DNA of 33,631 nt, taken from assembly GCA_003427395.1 (NCBI GenBank), contig BFEA01000024.1:3704830-3738460 (forward strand), read 5' to 3'. Each line of letters begins with the position of its first letter. Positions within the stretch are counted from its first letter, which is position 1. The stretch comes from Chara braunii (lineage: Eukaryota > Streptophyta > Charophyceae > Charales > Characeae). The position numbers and the translations under genes are program-made. Below, piece by piece: positions 19,592 through 29,118 of the stretch. The notes beneath the pieces are model-generated. The model did not search any database, was not told where the DNA came from, and was given only the letters and a program-made list of their open reading frames with translations.

Positions 19592-21160
19592 CTATACTGC
19601 TGATTTGTACCATATCGAAGCAAGGATCACATTGTTTATAACCAGCGATCGTCCTATAATAGATGCATGCTTATCTTTCCATAATTCTAGTTTAGCTAAG
19701 GCTGACTTTGAGATTGAATCATTGTTTGTTGATGGTTTACCTTCTACAGATAAGGAGATTCCTAACGCTTTGATTGGGGCTGATAGTGACATCCAGTTGA
19801 TCCTTGGTTGCTCTGGGGTTCTCACCCCTTGATGATGTATCCACCATCCTTGAGTTTTAGTACCCTAGTTGATCCTCATATCTGATAGTTCACAAAATTT
19901 ATCCATCAAAAACTTAATTGCTGCCAAATTGTTAAGAGAAGCTTCTACCATCAAGGAGAGATCGTCTGCAAAAAGTGAACAGACAGGTATGACCTCCTCT
20001 GGAATATAACTAACATGGATTCGTTTAATATCCTTATAACCTTATTACATCGTAAATTGGCCGCTAGAGCCTCCACTACGAACACAAATAGGAAAGTGGC
20101 AATCGGATCTCCTTGTCTCACCGATCGTTCAAGCGAGATTGGTGGTGCCAGATTTTCATTAGTCATTATTCTAATAGTGGTATTTGAGTGCAGGAGCTCT
20201 ATCCACCTACGAAAACAAGGATCGAAGTTAAACTTTTCCAAACATTTATAATTAAAAAAAACAATCTACATGATCATAAGCGTTCTCAAAATCTATAAAA
20301 ATAAAAGCAGCGTTATGTTTGGATTGTCTAGAAAGTTTAATTAATTAATTAACAAGCAGTATGTTATCATGAATATTCCTACCCTCAATAAATCTTGTTT
20401 ATGTGGGATGAATGATGTCCATTACTATTTTCAACAAACGATGTGTTAGTGCCTTCACTGCCAGCTTATAGACCACAGTGAGTAGAGTGATAGGTCTATA
20501 ATTACCAATATCTGTCTTGTCTCCTTTTTTATATAACAAGGTCAACACCCCTTGGTTTACTAGTCCCCCCATATCGTCTGAGACCCAGACTGCATGGTAG
20601 TCAATGAGATCTTAGGCGAGAAAATCCCACATGACTTCCCATAATTATTTCGATAGTCCATCGATTCCTGTAGTCTTTTCATCCTCCATCATCATGAGGG
20701 TTGTCCAAATTTCTTCCTTTGTGAGTGGTTTGTCTAACATGGAACTCTGGTACTCGGTTATCTTTTTATTCAAAGGTTGAAGGAAGTTCGCTATCTCCTT
20801 CTGCCTTTGTTTGCATTCCGGTGTGAAAAAAAAATTATAAAAATCTCTCGCTATTTTCGTGCATGCTGCTGTCGATGTTTCCAGAGAATGGTGATTCCCT
20901 CGGGATCAGAAAGAGCTTTGATGATTGTCCGGCCTGTTCTAGCTTTGACTATTGCAAAGAAAACCTGACATCCGTAGTCCCTTTCGTAATATATCCCTTC
21001 ACCTTGCCTCTGATTTTGTCATCGATGTTTCATGTGTTATAGTAGTTTGGACTCCAATCCATTAATTTCTTTATTTATCTTTGCTGATTGTGAATCACTT
21101 TTACATTCTTCTTCTTGTTGATGTCAGTCATTGAGTTGTTTTTGTATATTGATTTCCTCT
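19592..21160 (-). pseudogene. LINE D ORF2 RT region
   Basis: Read right to left: a charged helical stretch (20760-21160), TTGIDGLSK, LYKKGDKTDIGNYRPITLL, FIDFENAYDHV (around 20290), RSVRQGDPIATFLF, and FADD at 19961-19972. It then continues into INWMSLSAPIKALGI and DKHASIIGRSLVINN. The motifs are those of an L1-type RT, and the catalytic FADD is intact although the frame is repeatedly broken. The N-terminal endonuclease is missing, consistent with 5' truncation at about 21160. Confidence 0.85.
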
Positions 21161-21204
21161 AGATGGCGTTGTTGAGCAAACAATTTGGAATATTCATTGC
21201 ATTT

Positions 21205-21960
21205 ATGGCCAAAAAAATTGATGACTCAAGGCGTGGGAGATCACCAGCACGGAGATCGGATCGATCTCTTGACAGATCTAGGGAAGACAAGAAGAGGCGG
21301 GAGAGACGTCTTTCGGGATCTGGTTCATCAGATATAAGCAAAAGGAGGCGGCGAAGTGCATCAAGGGAACGAGACGGCAAGCAGTACGATTTCCCGTATA
21401 ACAAGCCAGCACCAGGCAACATGGGTTGGTTCACTGTGGAGCTCCAAGATGAATTATATGCTCTATGTCAGGAATTGGACGGACTACGGAAGCGGGTGGA
21501 TAAGATAGCGAACACGATCAAGGAGGAGAGTGTGAAGCGTGTGGAGTTTGTCATGATGGATAAGCTGAAGCATGCTATTCAAGATCCGCTCTCCGAGATC
21601 ACTGCGAAGAAGACTACAGTAGCTTCCTTGCAGCAGGCACGCAAAGGGAAGGAGGCGGAGCCGAACATTGCTAGAATGACAATGGAGATGACGATACTGA
21701 AGAAACAGCTCGAAGAGGTGAGGAACATCAGGTACGATATAACGTCGTTCAAAGAGTCGATAACCAATATCAAGACGCCCGCAATGAGACAGTTTATGTC
21801 GCCGCGACAACTCTTACCAAACGGCAAGAACCCGACGAAGAAGATGACGCTTATTCCAAACGGCGGTGCGCCGAGCAGTGTAAGGAAGAAGATACGACAA
21901 CATAAGGACACTTGAAAGAGCGCGGCACAAGCTAAAGCTCGACGAAGAATCCTACAGGGT
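21205..21960 (+). pseudogene. PLE B N-terminus: RS domain and coiled coil
   Basis: I choose the ATG at 21205 because it aligns with the PLE A start; an in-frame ATG lies upstream at 21163. Arg/Ser-rich blocks (RRGRSPARRSDRS, then KRRRRSASRERD) lead into YDFPYNKPAPGN and WFTVEL, both conserved in A. A helical region follows (ELDGLRKRVDKIANTIKEE, then ILKKQLEEVRNIRYD), then a Pro/Lys-rich spacer. An in-frame TGA at 21913-21915 interrupts the frame before ARRRILQGMQ. The composition resembles SR proteins, which is unusual for a retroelement. Confidence 0.82.
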
Positions 21961-22265
21961 ATGCAGATTTCTAAAGACATGCTGAGTGCGCTCCAAATGG
22001 AGGATCTGAAGCAGCGCTGCACAATAGACAATGTCCGTTATAGGGGCATGCCTCAGGCACGCATGGCGTTGAGGAAGATCCCGAGGCCGATCATGTCAGA
22101 TACCAAAGATCTACCTGATCGATCCGTCACCGGAGATGAAGTTCAGGGGAAGAACGCAGAAGAAGAGCAGTCAGAAGAATCTGATTCGGAAGAAGACGAG
22201 GGTGACTCCTCCGACGCTATTGGGTGTTCAGAAACACCTGACGTAGCGCTCACTAGGATAGACTT
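21961..22265 (+). pseudogene. PLE B SAP-like motif and acidic run
   Basis: Same frame as the RS part. MLSALQMEDLKQRCTIDNV, then RYRGMPQARMALRKIP, is a good SAP-type helix pair. It is followed by KDLPDRS, then EEEQSEESDSEEDEGDSSD. SAP motifs bind AT-rich or scaffold DNA in other proteins; here that is inferred. The frame ends at a TGA at 22267-22269 and the next domain is in another frame, so a frameshift lies near 22260. Confidence 0.8.
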
Positions 22266-22800
22266 GTGAGGTTCACGGGCCTGCAACCTGCAACTATCTG
22301 GAGCCTCGCCGTACAATGCAGCCAAGCAATCCGACAACTGATCAATGACTGCAACTGGAAGGATTGTGCGACGATTAACAGGGCGTATAGTCGAGCAGTA
22401 CTGTTACTTATGAGTAATGGCGAAATCAGATGGGCCTCGAGACTGTACTCCTTGATTAGGACAATCAACGATGACTGGGAGCATGTACTTAACGTAGATG
22501 TCGACGTATACGTCTGGGTATCACCATGTTGTAGATACTATTATGTCGGGAAGACTACCAGGGGATTGGATCGACGATGGAAAGAACACGCGACCGTTGT
22601 GCTAAGGAGAGGAACGAAACAACACAGAAAACTCTATTTGTGGGTAGCTAAATACGGGCTGCATAAGTACGTATGTATTCCTATTTGGAAAGGAAACGCG
22701 AACGTAGTTACGCACGTGGAGAAAAAACTAATCCAAAAATGAAACCCGTACCTCAACACGCATCTTCAGGAGAAAGAATATCAGGAAGCGAAGAAATCGT
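22266..22800 (+). pseudogene. PLE B GIY-YIG endonuclease
   Basis: Residues counted from 22266. A helical lead-in (IWSLAVQC...WKDC) precedes VYV (81-83, the GIY position), YVG (93-95), RRWKEH (Arg104, His108) and VEKKLIQK (Glu152), then a TGA at 22740-22742 where an aromatic would be expected, and NPYLN. All catalytic positions are present. The frame opens at a GTG that is not a real start. The endonuclease lies N-terminal to RT, the reverse of classical Penelope elements. Confidence 0.9.
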
Positions 22801-22851
22801 CGTAAAATTGGACTGCTTGCTCCTACTAACCACTCAGCGGATGTTCCAATT

Positions 22852-23487
22852 GTGTTCGCATCTCTAAGTGAAGTGACTGCAATGCTCATGAGTTTGATCA
22901 AACCAAAGGCTACCACTGAGTCATTCGGTGGAAGTCTGTGGGTTCATAGATTGAAGATTGTTAAGCGACGGTTTGGAAATACTATCTTGATGATTGATGA
23001 GAGGAAACGGTTATTAGGCAATTGCCGCGCCGAGTTCGAACGCGGTTGCACAATGGTGGTGACCTGTTGTGTTGAAGATCTATCATCCGTAACGAGATTA
23101 AAGAACACTCTTATCTCTCTCTTGCGCGCGCCGTCGTGGACAAGAGCTAAGCTGAGCGGGTATTCACTGACTAAGATCATAAGACTGTACTCTGGCATGC
23201 GCCTTATTACAACCAAGAAAAGCAGAGGAATACTCCGCGACTGCTTGTCGAGGCTAACCATCAAGAAGTATAGGGTAAATATACGTACACGGTTGACCCT
23301 TCGTTTACCGTTCTCACCAGATATCAACTTAATTGAGGTGAAGAAAGAATTATCCACCATGATACTCTCGACTGGTAAACAAAGAGCACTTGCCACTATA
23401 TACGAAAAGCGTGCCCGCACTATATTTGCAAGGTCATGGACAGTGGGAGAAATCCTACATAATCACAAAAGACTGATTAAGGAATAA
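22852..23487 (+). pseudogene. PLE B linker domain
   Basis: 212 codons, uninterrupted. LKIVKRRFGNTILMI, then VVTCCVEDLSS, LISLLRAP, YSLTKIIRLYSGMRLITTKK, IKKYRVNIRTRLTLRLP and ARTIFARSWTVGEILHNHK. A and C have the same order. I recognise no named domain. It is basic, with a Cys pair, and sits exactly between the endonuclease and the CxC motif. It ends at TAA (23485-23487), where PLE A has a Gln codon. Confidence 0.8.
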
Positions 23488-23700
23488 CCTCTTTGTCCCT
23501 GTGAGCAGATGAAATTTCCCAAGGTCGATTCTCATGTTTATTTTCGCCTATTTGATGTCACTACTGATAAGTTGCTTTGCAATGCTAAAAATGTACCATA
23601 CTCTGCAGGGGAGGAAAGCAAAGAGGACATAGCCAAAGCGATGGTCACCGTGCTTAATTCTATTCGCAGAAGTATCGTACCGAAGTCACCGAACCAGTAA
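23452..23700 (+). pseudogene. PLE B CxC region
   Basis: ILHNHKRLIKE, stop, PLCPC puts the two Cys codons at 23494-23502. Then HVYFRLFDVTTDKLLCNAKN and VPYSAGEESK run to a stop at 23698. PLEs A and C show the same ILH...(E)...P-x-C-x-C arrangement. This CxC link between endonuclease and RT is the diagnostic feature of Naiad/Chlamys elements. Confidence 0.88.
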
Positions 23701-25106
23701 ATACCGATCAATGTTTGATTTGGGATTGCAACATCGATAGAGGATTGGATATTAAGACAATTTTAACATGGAAAAAGAAACTACAATCTCTTGTATGCTC
23801 TCCGCTCGATCGCAATCCCGGAGAGACATAAGTGGAGTGTCCAAGGATTTTTTGGGAAAAAATGAATAGTATGTTTATCAAAATATGCAATTACGAGGTG
23901 GTAAATTCAACTATGCAGGACATGCTCGACCGAAGCCAAATGGAATACAAGCAATTGGGACCAACAAAATTTTCAAAGTGGAACCAGCAAGGCATGTATG
24001 GCCATGCCTACGTGATGCCGAAGGACAAATATATTTTGAAAAGGCGGACTATCGTACGCATCTTTCAAGAACCTTCCCTACAAGCATCAAAGATCCTGTC
24101 ACAATGTATCAACTTCTTGATGCGGACAATGTAGCAAGGATTTTGTATGATGGGGACAAATGAGCTGGTTTCCAGCATCGACAACATCAATAAGCAAACT
24201 AGGATAATTTTTGGCACTAATGCTGATGTCATAAGTGCTACATTCGATGTGAAGGACATGTTTACATGTCTGGACCATGCACATATACTTAAGGCTATTG
24301 ATTGGCTTGTCTGTCATCACCTCCAATTGAATCGAACACATGTAAGGATCAAGTTACAAGGAAAGAAAATCACATAGGACAAAGCAAATGGTGTTTGGAG
24401 ATGGAAGACGGTAAAAATTGTTGATCTACCTCGATTGCTGCAATATGATATTTCTCATGCTTTTTTTCAAGTGCAGGGATATGTGGTGAGGCAGATACTA
24501 GGCATTCCGATGGGAAAAGGATCTAGTGCCCCCATCGCAAACTTAGTCTACAATTATGATGAAGTATATTGGATGAAATCTTTGGGGAGCGATGAGAAAT
24601 TCATAACAGGTATGCAATTTGTAGACGACGTCTTTATTTCTGCAATATGCAGTAAGGATGACAGTCGACAGGCTGATGACCTTTTGCTACGCTTTCAAAA
24701 GTGTTATCACACGACACTAAAATTGGAAGTCACCTCTAGGCTCTAACACTCACGGATCTAAGAAGAAGTACCTTGAGACGGTGATTGTCAAGCAGGAGAA
24801 AGGGCCCCTCCTGAAGTGCTTATATCGTTTAAAATTTGGTCGATTCCATACGATTAAACACTTCAGGAGCTTTGGTCCTCTAAAGTCCAAAGAGGTTGTG
24901 ATACTTGGGACGCTGCACCGAAACGTAACGAACTCGACAAGGAAATCTGACACTGTAGATGTGATCAAGTGGTTTTTTGTTGAAGCCCGTCAACTGGGTT
25001 ATCCAATATTCAGAGACACGCAGTGTTAGCTATCCGTAAAATAAAACTCAATAAAAAAAAAGTTGCGGCAAGGATCATACGTTGGCTTCACGGACTTGGA
25101 AAATAG
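23701..25106 (+). pseudogene. PLE B reverse transcriptase
   Basis: After LDRNPGE (around 23810) the frame from 23832 has QQGMYGHAYVMPKDKYILKR, GTNELVSSI, motif A (ATFDVKDMFTCL), motif B (GIPMGKGSSAPIANLVYNYD), motif C (QFVDDVFISAI) and DLLLRFQKCYHTTLKLE. Stops lie at 24132-24134 and 24375-24377. A frameshift near 24745 leads to the C-terminal part (24781: LLKCLYRLKFGRFHTIKHF, then LGYPIF), and a last shift near 25010 to KLNKKKVAARIIRWLHGLGK and the TAG at 25104-25106. Catalytic Asp residues are intact. It is assigned to the PLE group by motif context and the neighbouring GIY-YIG and CxC. Confidence 0.9.
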
Positions 25107-26040
25107 TGACCAGGACTGAGTGACGATTAGAACGAGTTTGCATAAGCTCTCGGACAAACTAACTGTATTTACTATTTAGGGACTGCTTGATACGAACCTC
25201 TGAAATACATACCGGACTGGAAGCGACAGTTAAAGCGACTCCGACAGAATACGACATTTAGGAGCTGACTGAAATTTTCGTATCAAGCGCTACGATAATA
25301 ACGGTTGAAGACTGTCACACTACAACGGGCAGGCCATGAAGACAACGACTCCGAGATATTTTTCAAACATAGAGGAACTGTGAACACCGTATCCAGCGCC
25401 ACGATAATAAATGTGGATCCTCGTACAACGGGCGGGGCAGATGTCAGGTACCTTAAACATTGTGTGAGTATGGAGGTTCAAACCTTCAAATCCACCTTAG
25501 GAGTACTATGAATTCACGAGTACTATGATCAGATCGATTTCTGACGTCTCTTGGGATCCGGCGTGGGGACTCTTTGCTTCCTACAAAAGGACAAGACTTC
25601 TTATAAACATACTTTAAATCGGTCAATTTTTAGGAGCGAAGTGTTCAATTTGTAGAATCCTCTGCCTTGATCTAGTTTTTTTTCTAAATGATAGTAAAAT
25701 CACATTCATGGCCTGATCAAGACCTGGAAAGACACTACGACGGAAGATGTCCGCTATTTGAAGTGCACCTTCCCACTCATTTGACAGTAATATGAGGCTT
25801 ATACGGGATTTCGAGACTCTCATCGTTTGACACTTTCTATAGCACGTGTAGGTTCTTTTTCTAGGGAAGAGGTGTCTGTATGCATCAAAGAGATGGAGCG
25901 ACTGACACAAACCTTCGATGATTTGCTCAGCCATCAGGTCTGCAGATCAAAAAGTTGTTTTAGGTGATTCTCATACCTTAATACAGACTGCAGGCTCACA
26001 TGATTGTTTTGCAAACAAAAACCAACACGTAGGGGGAAGT
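25107..26040. other. Non-coding 3' region of PLE B and junction to LINE E
   Basis: No convincing gene. An imperfect repeat links 25279-25336 and 25388-25444 (shared CGTATC, AGCGC, ACGATAATAA, ACAACGGGC). A minus-strand frame at 25934-25623 (103 codons) has a vague PLE C-terminal look but no firm motif. The change to LINE E sequence is somewhere around 26000. Confidence 0.5.
25279..25444 (+). repeat. Imperfect 57-bp direct repeat
   Basis: Two units at 25279-25336 and 25388-25444, about 109 bp apart, with matching blocks in the same order and a divergent middle. They lie in the presumed 3' untranslated region of PLE B. Confidence 0.7.
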
Positions 26041-26044
26041 AGCT

Positions 26045-26755
26045 TTGGAGGAACAAACAACACAACTAGAAGAGGACCAAGCAAGGGGTCTGACACTTGA
26101 TCACAAAGACAAGGATCCAGACAAAGGACAAAGGAAGTTGAGAGGAATAGGACAACGAACTATCAAAATTATTGAAAAGGATATGGGTAGGATCACGAGG
26201 GGGAGAGTCAGAGGAAGGAAGTCCTCTAATAATTGGGGGTCCGGGGGAAGGGGAACAAGGAACACAGGTAGAAAAGGCACGGAGCCTGACACTCAACCAG
26301 AAGGGCGGCGCGCCACAACAAGGAGACATAGCCATCAAAGGGGAGATGGGTGAGGGGGCGGATGAAAGGTCACTGGGAGAGGGTCCTTGGAAAGAAAGCA
26401 TGTTGTTGAAAGGGTTGGGTGAGGGGTCTCAAGGGGATGAGACTTGGATTGGTTGTCCTCAGCTGACTTGTGAGGACGCTCCACCTAAACGAGCAGAAGA
26501 AACCATGGCTACTTACAAAAAAAAAAAAAAGTGGTATCGGACCTAACAGGGGAATGTAAGTTCCTGATCCTCACTCAGTCACAAGAAGCCCCCGCAAAGA
26601 CTCATCAAAAGGAAGTTACGCAAGGGGGAGTGCAATCAGAAGGAGGAGGAAGTCACAAAGATCCAGAGAAGTCATATTTTGGTAACAGGAGGAAGTTGGG
26701 GAAAGGGGAAGTTACAGACAACAGTACACAGGCGATTAATGGAGAAAATCTCTAG
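26045..26755 (+). pseudogene. LINE E ORF1-like frames, Arg/Gly-rich
   Basis: Frames at 26045-26353 and 26172-26546 encode hydrophilic protein rich in Arg, Gly, Lys and Glu (RGRVRGRKSSNNWGSGGRG). The second runs into a poly(A) stretch (Lys codons) at about 26517-26530 and is shifted there; the sense continues as LTGECKFLILTQSQEAPAKT in the frame from 26531. It resembles the nucleic-acid-binding ORF1 of LINEs only by composition and position. No zinc knuckle or RRM is visible. Confidence 0.5.
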
Positions 26756-27073
26756 ATGGTAAAGCCCCAATCAGGGAGGACGCTCCACCTAAACGAGCAG
26801 AAGAAACCATGGCTACTTACAAAAAAAAAAAAGTGGTATCGGAGCTAACAGGGGAATGTAAGTTCCTGCTCCTCACTCAGTCACAAGAAGCCCCCGCAAA
26901 GACTCATCAAAAGGAAGTTACGCAAGGGGGACTGCAATCAGAAGGAGGAGGAAGTCACAAAGATCCAGAAGTCATATTTTGGTAACAGGAGGAAGTTGGG
27001 GAAAGGGGAAGTTACAGACAATAGTACACAGGCGATTAATGGAGAAAATCTCTAGATGGTAAAGCCCCAATCA
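26473..27073 (+). repeat. About 300-bp tandem duplication inside LINE E
   Basis: 26473-26773 and 26777-27073 are nearly identical, separated by GGG. The units differ by one A in an internal A-run, a 3-bp deletion (AGAGAAG versus AGAAG) and a few substitutions. Both copies carry the same coding-like sequence. Confidence 0.93.
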
Positions 27074-27513
27074 AATGGGCTGCAAAAGCACCTCTCTCTT
27101 CCTCCTATATCACCTCTAGACGATACGATAGTCAACAAAAGACAAAATTTGTGTTTTTTACTAGCAGAAGGGTACGCAAAGTTGGCATTATCCAAACCAG
27201 GTATTTTGATCCTGCCAGTCAGACAAAGAAAAGGAGAATGGGAGGTTGGCCTTTCTGAACCAGTTGGATCTGTTCATATAGAAGTGACTGTACATGGAAC
27301 ACCAGTTGGTTTCTTTCACCTTTGCTAGGAAAAATGACAGGGGAAGCTCGTTTCAAGGTTGAAATAGCTAAAGTTATTCAAACACATCTTCCACTTGGGG
27401 GAGTGGCGATGCTCATTCTCTCAGCAGACACTCACCAGGTGTCGGCAACAGATGTGTTCCCCGTTATGAGCATACACGGACTGTTAATCTGCGCTGGTTC
27501 ACTCCAAATACAC
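27056..27513 (+). pseudogene. LINE E coding remnant of unknown type
   Basis: Frame 27056-27328 (KQNLCFLLAEGYAKLALSK, GILILPVRQRKGEWEVGL) and the partly overlapping 27322-27513 (EIAKVIQTHLPLGGVAMLIL) look like real coding with alternating hydrophobic residues. I do not recognise the domain. By position it may be the C-terminal half of ORF1 or a separate small ORF. A frameshift joins the two. Confidence 0.45.
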
Positions 27514-27822
27514 TAGCTGATCTACAACAACTGAAGATCAAGGCAAGAGAATTTTGGTCTGAAATTGACGTTTTGACCTTACTTTCTCGCCTTTTGAAAA
27601 ATGTGCATGTGTTACTAGAACAGAGAGGTAAGTTGGATTCGGGCCATTGGTTGACCCTGTGAATATTTTCAGAATTCTAATAATAAAGTAGTTAACAGAT
27701 AGCAAAACATGTGATGATGGAAGGTATGAATATAGTGGATGCGCTCTATAATAGAAACAACTTCAAACAAGACGTGAAAGCTTCTAAAGAGAGCAACAGA
27801 TGTAGACGTTCGGTCACTTCAT

Positions 27823-28310
27823 GTGAATTGCCTGGCGTCTGCCAAACCAAAAAAACGACAGGCCATCTATGAACAACTAAAAGGAGTGGAAGGTAGAGAT
27901 TGCCCAAATGCTATCTGTATACAAGAAACACACTTGATGGACACCGCTGATCATCAACATACACACAAACAGATATGGCCTCATCAAGCCTTTAGAGCAC
28001 ATGCCCCTAGACCAGGTAGTGTAGGGGTAGCTATTTGGATCCCTCCAAACTCAAGGATTGAACCCCTATACTGGAGGCAGACAAGGAGGAAGGGAGATGG
28101 GGTATTCCTATTAGCAATGCTGGACATAGAGGTGGTAACTATCTTATGCGTGTATGGTCCAAATGAGGTAGGGGAAAAAAGAAGGTTCTTTGAATCTTTA
28201 AAGAGTCATCTCGCGATAGGAATCCCGGTTGTAATGGCAGGGGATTTCAATGCAGCCCCCAATAGACAGACATCTGGACCGCTGACGAATCCCTTCCCCC
28301 GGTCTTCAGG
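27823..28310 (+). pseudogene. LINE E ORF2, APE endonuclease, truncated
   Basis: Upstream in-frame residues read DVRSLHVNCLASAKPKKR, so the real frame begins before the ATG at 27823. AICIQETHLMD carries the catalytic Glu, ILCVYGPNE the Tyr strand and MAGDFNAAPNRQ the Asp/Asn pair. The first metal-binding Asn of the family (N-V-N) reads His here. The protein stops matching at about 28305, so the last third of the domain and all of RT are missing. Confidence 0.85.
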
Positions 28311-28319
28311 TGGCTTTTG

Positions 28320-29116
28320 TGTTGTAGGTCTAGGAAAGTCCGGTAGAAGTACGTAGAGGCCGAGGAGTTTGGGGTTCTTTTGGTTCTTTTCGTTGTTGTT
28401 TTTTTCATGGTCTTGGTGGAGGTCGCATTGCTTCCCTGTTGCGCTATTGTGGGCATGTATGCAGGGCATCTTATCCACACGCCGCTGGCGGCCATAGCTG
28501 GGGCCGACCAGCTCCATTGGTAGCGCCCAAGTGCTGATGGGAGCTTCCTCATATTAGTGTGCTTGTTGGGGTTTGGTCAGCTGCCCCCGAAGCTGCACTT
28601 TCAGCGGTTCTTCTTCGACGTGGCAGATCTTCATCTTCATAGACTTGTTGTTCTTCTTCATCATCCTGGGAGCTGTGCTCCCCTGCTGAGTGGACACTTC
28701 ATCTGCAGTGGGCTTTTTGAGTGGTGCAGAGAGGGGTGTTGGATTTAGGAGGGTGTGTAGCGATTGGCAGGCTGGATAGGTTGGGTGCTTGCAAGCACTA
28801 TAGCTAGAGCTCGAGGAAGAGTGAGGAAGAAAAAGACTCCCGGATACTTCGATGAAATCTTGTAAATAATTGGTCCGAGGGTGTTGATAACGTGGTTTGG
28901 GTCCTTCAAATTGTGTTGTTGATTGACTTAAGGAGAGACGGTAATTAGAATTGATTTTCATTTCAATTCTATTTTCGGTGTTTGTGTGCTTCCGCTGTGT
29001 ATTCTTATCATCCAGTGTGGTGTGGATTGCTCCCTCCAAAGGTCACTTGTCATTGCACATGTGTACGGGAACGTGTGGATACCATATTGGATCTCCTTTC
29101 AATCAGGCACATAACA
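28320..29116 (+). repeat. Candidate left LTR of a Ty3-type element
   Basis: The right edge is well supported: a CA-ending sequence (ATAACA) two bases before the primer-binding site. The left edge is placed at a TGTTG where LINE E homology ends, giving about 797 bp with TG...CA ends. No second LTR is in the window, so the length is provisional. Confidence 0.5.
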
Positions 29117-29118
29117 GT

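Larger units (their letters stand above)
18016..21160 (-). mobile_element. L1-like LINE D, 5'-truncated and degraded
   Basis: A minus-strand ORF2 remnant with RT and C-terminal zinc finger but no endonuclease or ORF1. It begins abruptly at about 21160, next to PLE B, and ends near 18016-18110, next to PLE A. No poly(A) or target duplication is evident, so both edges are approximate. It is much more decayed than the 2312-9290 LINE and differs from it in sequence. Confidence 0.82.
21162..25106 (+). mobile_element. PLE B, RS-domain type, nearly complete coding region
   Basis: About 3.9 kb with every module of the permuted PLE layout in order. It shares its 5' edge (GATGGCGTTGTT, then ACAATTTGGAAT) with the leader of PLE A. 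The coding sequence ends at a TAG at 25104-25106. Damage is limited to a handful of stops and frameshifts, so it is the best template for this family in the window. It is separated from A by LINE D. Confidence 0.9.
26041..28317 (+). mobile_element. LINE E, fragment with ORF1 and endonuclease
   Basis: A plus-strand non-LTR element remnant: an Arg/Gly-rich ORF1, a 300-bp tandem duplication, a stretch of unknown coding, then the first part of an APE endonuclease. It ends abruptly near 28310 within the endonuclease, where LTR-type sequence begins. No RT is present. It differs from the other two LINEs in sequence. Confidence 0.72.

Noticed and set aside
24673-24679. CTGATGA as a hammerhead ribozyme core (also at 32344-32350)
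   Set aside because: The first is inside RT coding and neither has the matching GAAA core and stems. N-terminal-endonuclease PLEs are reported to lack canonical hammerheads.
13945-25106. Selenocysteine or a variant genetic code to explain stops in PLEs A and B
   Set aside because: Some Naiad elements do use selenocysteine, but here TAA, TAG and TGA all occur, together with frameshifts, so ordinary decay fits better.
25623-25934. Minus-strand 103-codon frame as another PLE C-terminus
   Set aside because: Only a vague resemblance; no GYP motif and no extended match to A, B, C or fragment P.
26531-26845. TGGTATCGGA sequences in both tandem units as primer-binding sites
   Set aside because: They fall in repeated coding-like sequence after an A-run, no LTR end precedes them and the match ends early; probably coincidence.
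28554-29039. 161-codon minus-strand frame
   Set aside because: It lies inside the candidate LTR and has no recognisable domain.
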